From NCBI GenBank assembly GCA_028551475.1, contig CM052354.1, positions 124,001 through 188,000 of the forward strand: a stretch of DNA of 64,000 nucleotides, read 5' to 3'. Position 1 is the first letter of the stretch; each line of letters opens with the position of its first letter. Below the pieces are notes generated by a model. That model was given only the letters and a program-made list of their open reading frames with translations, searched no databases and was not told the origin of the DNA. Positions 59,716-64,000 of the stretch are shown here, in pieces. A program made the translations under genes and the position numbers. The DNA comes from Casuarina equisetifolia (taxonomy: Eukaryota; Streptophyta; Magnoliopsida; Fagales; Casuarinaceae).

Positions 59716-60530
59716 AAAATAAAAAGAATGATTTGAAGATCAAATTTTAGCATTCGTCATATATGCCTACTGTCGTAAGAAAAAAATTAATGGTGAGCAC
59801 AAATATGTTGATACTAAACTGTTGAGGATATATATTTTATGTCAAAAGTGTAAATATAAAATCCTAACCTTGTAAATAATAAATGTTTATTATCTATTAT
59901 CTTTGAGTTTTAAGATGAATTTTTCTATTTTAACATAATATCAAATTTTGACTAATCGTTTAATATAGACCCCTACATCATAATTATTATTGGTTTGGAG
60001 GGAGTGTTATATTCGGAAGTGTGGACACATAGTCCAAACCATATTAACGACAAGTGTTTATCATCTATTGTTTATGAGTTATAGATGGATCTAAATGCTT
60101 TAATATACAGATTTCACTTGGTAGTCGTGACCTGTCTTTAGGGGATCGGAATCCCAGAATCTGGTGCACGTTTGGGTGAATTTGCCCCTCTGCACCTGTT
60201 TACGATGCCTGCCTTAGTAGTGGTCGGTGTTAACAGCTGTGCATCAGGGCATCTGACGTGCGGAATGATAATCGTGTCGTGAAAAAGGGGATCATTTAAG
60301 CAATTTTATTTTTGCATTCAACCAATCTATTATACTGTTGTCTTTTCTCCGAAGAGGTGACTGGTTGGGAAAAATGTATATTTTTACCTCAAAAGTAAGT
60401 TCACAAAATAAAGAAACCAGAAAGCAGCCAGGTCTTTGGGACATAGGGCCTCAGCTTAACTTTTTGTTGTCATCGTCTTACCTCAAGATAGTTTATTCTT
60501 GATGAACGAATGAAGAAACTGCTAAGAGCC
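59716..60530. other. Spacer with an internal diverged repeat; no gene
   Basis: Around 59878-59925 and 60047-60095 two related segments occur ('aatgtttattatctattatctttgagtt' versus 'agtgtttatcatctattgtttatgagtt'). 'ggagggagtgtta' at 59998 is reminiscent of a copia LTR boundary, but no pair or duplication confirms it. 60120-60290 is GC-richer and unmatched. Confidence 0.4.
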
Positions 60531-60537
60531 AAGTCGT

Positions 60538-60780
60538 CATTGGATCATGTGGCAGCAACCCTTTAAATAAACCAGCACGTAGCTGGTCCTCTAGAGAATT
60601 TTCCTTTTCCTTATTCTTTTTTGGAAGTTCTCATTGGATCTTGCAACAGCAACTCTTTAAATAAATCAGCATCTTGCTGGCATGCAAGGAGCGTAGACAT
60701 TTACGTAGTTTTCGTGTTATCGGAGACGTCACTGGATCTTGGGATAGCAACACACTTCAACGTCAACCAGCAAGTAACAC
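60538..60780. repeat. Three degenerate tandem units of about 96 bp
   Basis: 'cattggatcatgtggcagcaa', 'cattggatcttgcaacagcaa' and 'cactggatcttgggatagcaa' start at 60538, 60632 and 60730. Each is followed by '.ctt.aa....ca.ccagca'. A looser match is at 52880-52930. Confidence 0.65.
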
Positions 60781-60954
60781 AGACAGAGGGAATAATTCTA
60801 GTAATAGGTTTAACGCTGTTGAATCCACTTCGGGGCCATGTGCAAAACACCGCAACCTGCGCATCTCTCATCGGTTGAAAAACCAAGGTTCGTTCGCTTT
60901 GGCTGTTTGGCAATCAGACTTCTATTATTGTTTTTTTTTTCTAGAAAGGTAATT

Positions 60955-61601
60955 TGCATTTATAAAATTACTGTACATAAACATAAACAGATATCTCAGC
61001 ATTACTAAAATTATAGAAACTACAAAATGATAAAGGTTAAAAGCTTTCAAATCTTATTTAAAATGAAATTTCTCTATGAAGGTTTTATATTTCAAACTCT
61101 TGTCCACAATAGAAAAAATAGTTGTATATGACAACTTAATGGATCAATAGTGTATAGACTATCTTGGAGAATTAAGTTGGATCAAAAGTATTTTTATTGT
61201 GTCTTATTTTCTTATGTTGGTCATGGCATGTTACACAAAGGTAAAAATGAACAAAAAAAAAAAAGATAGAGGAAAAGAAAAGGAAAAGAAGGAGACACAA
61301 AAAAGAAAAAGGAAATGGCAAAGAATCTAGAAGCACAAAACCTAAATTTAAAAAATGAAATAAAAGAACAAAAAAGAAAAAGTTGGGACACAAAAGAACT
61401 TTTTCTCAGGCTTTAACATCCCAAACGTACAAAACAAAAGAGAAAATAGAAAACAACTCAAATAGGAAACATTTTGAAGATCAAGTAAAAATAAGTTGAT
61501 CATTCATAACAAAAAAATGAATTTATTTGGCTTAAAAAATAAAAAGGCCAGCTTGCTAGGCTCTAACCAAAAGTAAGCGTGCTTATTTAGGATTGAACAA
61601 T

Positions 61602-61645
<44 letters not shown>

Positions 61646-61880
61646 CTCCCTTTTTTTTGTGATTTTCTCCCCAATGTTGGGTACATTTGTTTTATTTTTT
61701 TAATTTTTTTATGAAGTGTCCTTTTGGGATTGATGTGCTTAATCTCAGCAAAAATTGTTTTATTATTTGTGCAAACGCATTGATTGCAAATCTTTCTTAT
61801 GTGTAAATAGACATTGTATAAAATTGAAATAAAAAGATAGACTCTTCTTTTGGATAGATACATGTAAAGGAAGATGTGTA
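60955..61880. repeat. R2 fragment followed by R1 copy 3, with a 39-bp poly-A tract
   Basis: 60965-61100 matches 57590-57710. 61170-61880 follows R1 copy 1, including an A/G-rich run at 61245-61320. 61605-61643 is an uninterrupted run of 39 A. Confidence 0.6.
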
Positions 61881-62753
61881 GCAAAAGTAATTTAGAAAGA
61901 AATATTTGGACGATTAGGATTGATGGACATACATACTTGGATTAAGGTAGTAGTTTGTAGGCTTTGAAGGTCTCTCATTAGTCTAAATCAATTCCACAAT
62001 TCAATGACCGCATTCTTACCTCCAAGGTATAGGTATACATAATTATAATCTTGAGACTCATAAAATAGTCTATGCTATAACATGTCCCCCTCTCAAAAGG
62101 TTCCAAAAAAAAAATGGCAAATGGTACATATTACTAAAAGAAAAGGACACAATACACAAAATATTAGTATCAATTGAGATAATTTTTAAGTATGTTTTCA
62201 AATGTTCTAGAACAAAAACGACTTTAACAATCAGACTTTTAATAGTGACATTGCTTTCCTTATTTTAACAACAAGTTATAGTGACATTGTTGATAAAGTG
62301 TTTGGTTAGTTAAAAAAGATAAAATGAATAGCTGTGTTTTTTTTTTTTTTTTTGCAATTCCTTGATTTATTTACTCTTAATTCTCAAGTTATAATTATAT
62401 TAGATTTTGAGGATGTTGTTGTGAAGATTAAGGAGATGAATTTCTAATAAAGCATACTATGTAAAGAATGGAATCCAAATTAAAATAAAAAAATGCAACA
62501 TACACGAGCAAATTTGGATATTAACTCTGAGTAGGTTGTCTATTTTCATTGTTACATAGACAACTTAGAGAGATTAGTAGTACTTCACCTTTTTATCATA
62601 CTATATGAGTCTTTTAATTTTTTATTTCCTTTTAAGTGTTAAAAATTAATCTTTTGTATGGGTGAGTCATTATTATCCAACCTATAGTGAAATCTATATT
62701 ATATCAGTTCTATTATTCCCTTTTTATAGAAAACATGAGTAAAAAAGACTTAC
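61881..62753. other. AT-rich spacer, no gene
   Basis: Only a poly-T run near 62337-62355. The last 70 bp before 62753 resemble the 5' part of the ankyrin intron of genes D and F ('ttctattattcccttttta.a.aaaacatgagt'), so they belong to relic G. Confidence 0.5.
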
Positions 62754-63596
62754 TTATGATAGCTCTCCTTCTCTGCCTTTAGCAATGTTTGGGGAAGTCC
62801 TGCCTTCTCCTTCCTCCCACATTTCTAATATTTTTGTGCACAAAATGGCATGTTCAAACGAACCCTTGTGAAGCCATCAACAACAACACAAAGGCCTCTT
62901 GTTTGTCTTGTTTAAGGCAATATGTAGAGCAGTTTCACCCTAAGATGTGACATCTGTAATAGGCTTTGGACAATTAATTGGAAAGTACATCAAAATCTCA
63001 AGATCTCCTATTTGAGCTGCATAATGCAATGGAGTCAAGCCATCCTTTCCTTTAACTTGTACAAGATCTTTATCAAAGTAAACTAAACAGGACACCCCTT
63101 TATGTAATCTTACTTGCAAATCACGGCTTGAGTTGGTTTGTGTTTGCTACAAAGCATGGATTGGTTATGTTGGATGGTTCGGGTCAGCTTGTATTGGTTG
63201 GCTTCGGTTTGGGACTGTTAGTATTTGCAAAGCATGATTCGGGTCCATATGTGTTGGTTGGGTCGGGCCAGGTGGAGTTGGTTCAGCCTGTTCGGGTCGT
63301 GTTGGTTGGTTCCGGTGGGGTAGTAGTTGTTCCAAAGCAAGGTGTAAAGGGGTGAAACCCCTTTGATTCAGGTTCCTAGCCAATGACGGTGTGAATGACA
63401 CGAACTTGGCAACAAACGATGCGTCTCCTACTGATGTAGCAGCATGCAAATGTGTCTCCACAAACGGAATATCGTCGAACTGCATCAAAACACTCCGATG
63501 GCTCTCTATCAATGGATACAAGGTGTTAATTTATCTTCGCTGACAAACACCCACACATTGATAGAAGATATTTTGCGGAATCATCCGATTGGCCAT
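62754..63596 (-). pseudogene. Relic G: diverged ankyrin-repeat exon 1
   Basis: From ATG 63596 (MANRMIPQNIFYQC) a stop (TAA near 63535) precedes INTLYPLIESHRSVLMQFDD, IPFVETHLHAATSVGD and RGFTPLHLALEQ. A segment of about 220 bp rich in GGTTCGGGT (63125-63345) then interrupts the repeat. The ankyrin sequence returns with FDKDLVQVKGKDGLTPLHYAAQIGDLEIL, a stop in VTS*GETALHIAL, and a decayed end at 62754 with a GTAAGT donor. No PGG exon is found further along. IPFVETPLHVA and TPLHYA are ankyrin signatures. This member is more diverged from A-D than they are from each other, and it is not functional. Confidence 0.8.
63125..63345. repeat. GGTTCGGGT-type minisatellite-like insert in relic G
   Basis: Repeated 'gttggtt', 'ggttcgggtc' and 'gcaaagcat' segments, with a loose period of about 80 bp (63146, 63225). 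Composition (G/T-rich on the plus strand) is unlike the flanking exon, and the ankyrin alignment resumes on both sides. Confidence 0.6.
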
Positions 63597-64000
63597 CAGA
63601 CAGTAGAAATGGGTTCAAAGCTTGAAAAGAGGCATGGCTTTAGAGACAATTAAGAGGAAACGCCCAAGCTTTGAAAGAGGTGAAACTGTGGCGTCGGAAT
63701 TACAAAATTCCGGAGGTCGGACGTGCTCTTTGTATAGGGGGGAAATCAGATAGTGTTCTGGAAACAGCTGTAACTTTTTGCTAGAGGTTACAACCCTGGA
63801 AAAATAATTCAAAAGGTGGATGCAACTTTTGCTAGAAATTTCGTTAGGAATTTGTTGTATTTGATAGCCAAAAAGCCTGATTTCATGTACTGAGGCTACC
63901 AAAGTTTGTTGTAGTAGAAAATCAATTAGAAGATACCTAACACTCTTGCCTATAGCAGCAGGAGTAGTCATATTGTAGTCATCGAGCACCCTGCAAAAGG
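63597..64000. other. Upstream region of relic G; no gene called
   Basis: A minus-strand frame of 124 codons (63989-63615) resembles no family I know and overlaps the expected promoter. A TATA-like 'ccctatacaaag' (minus strand, about 63730-63741) sits at the spacing seen for genes A and D. Confidence 0.45.

Noticed and set aside
59816..60120. Possible copia LTR starting TGTTGAGGATATA
   Set aside because: No partner LTR, no target duplication and no primer site. The internal repeat alone does not support the call.
60110..60200. Possible tRNA-like GC-rich stretch
   Set aside because: I could not fold a cloverleaf or find the T-loop GGTTCGA consensus.
63615..63989. 124-codon minus-strand frame upstream of relic G
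   Set aside because: Lies where the promoter should be and resembles nothing known to me. Kept only as spacer.

Overview
The window is AT-rich plant nuclear DNA, most likely from a dicot and possibly a woody one; I cannot name the species. The evidence is a family of ankyrin-repeat/PGG-domain membrane proteins found in land plants, an Athila-type Ty3/gypsy element, two Ty1/copia elements, L1-type LINE fragments, and GT-AG introns. I found no bacterial-type genes, rRNA, tRNA or CRISPR.

The backbone is a tandem array of paralogous ankyrin-PGG genes, all on the minus strand. Eight loci are visible: a 5' end at the left edge (1-90), a relic (679-1035), gene A (3017-10014), a PGG-only relic B (15900-16369), gene C (20964-22568), gene D (43878-51638), a relic F (56997-57578) and a diverged relic G (62754-63596). 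The fuller copies share one plan: exon 1 with ankyrin repeats, a short intron, then exon 2 with the last ankyrin portion, a PGG domain and several membrane spans. Every copy that can be judged carries at least one lesion: transposon insertion, frameshift, stop, lost splice donor or deletion. The family is known for membrane-associated signalling, including salt-stress and immune roles, but these copies look like a decaying cluster.

Mobile DNA fills much of the rest. Copia-1 (4156-9693, minus) sits in exon 1 of gene A with a 5-bp target duplication. Copia-2 (44444-50281, plus) sits in exon 2 of gene D with a perfect 5-bp duplication. An Athila element (23382-33248, minus) lies upstream of gene C. 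Two solo LTRs of the same superfamily (34866-36116 and 55179-56425) and an unrelated solo LTR (41323-41932) are each flanked by target duplications. Two 5'-truncated LINE insertions (37325-38180 and 23083-23185) have 16-bp and 14-bp duplications. All three large elements have stops or lost catalytic residues and look non-autonomous.

Between the genes are duplicated flanking modules. The 3' flank recurs near 2250, 15130, 18060, 20170, 42420 and 56650. The upstream regions carry tandem units of about 540 bp (11400-12945) and about 200-280 bp (33249-34560). A block of about 2.4 kb is present almost unchanged at 13890-16369 and 18960-21402, so duplication continued after the retroelements inserted. 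The last 6 kb (57.6-62 kb) is mostly AT-rich dispersed repeat with a long poly-A tract and little coding signal.
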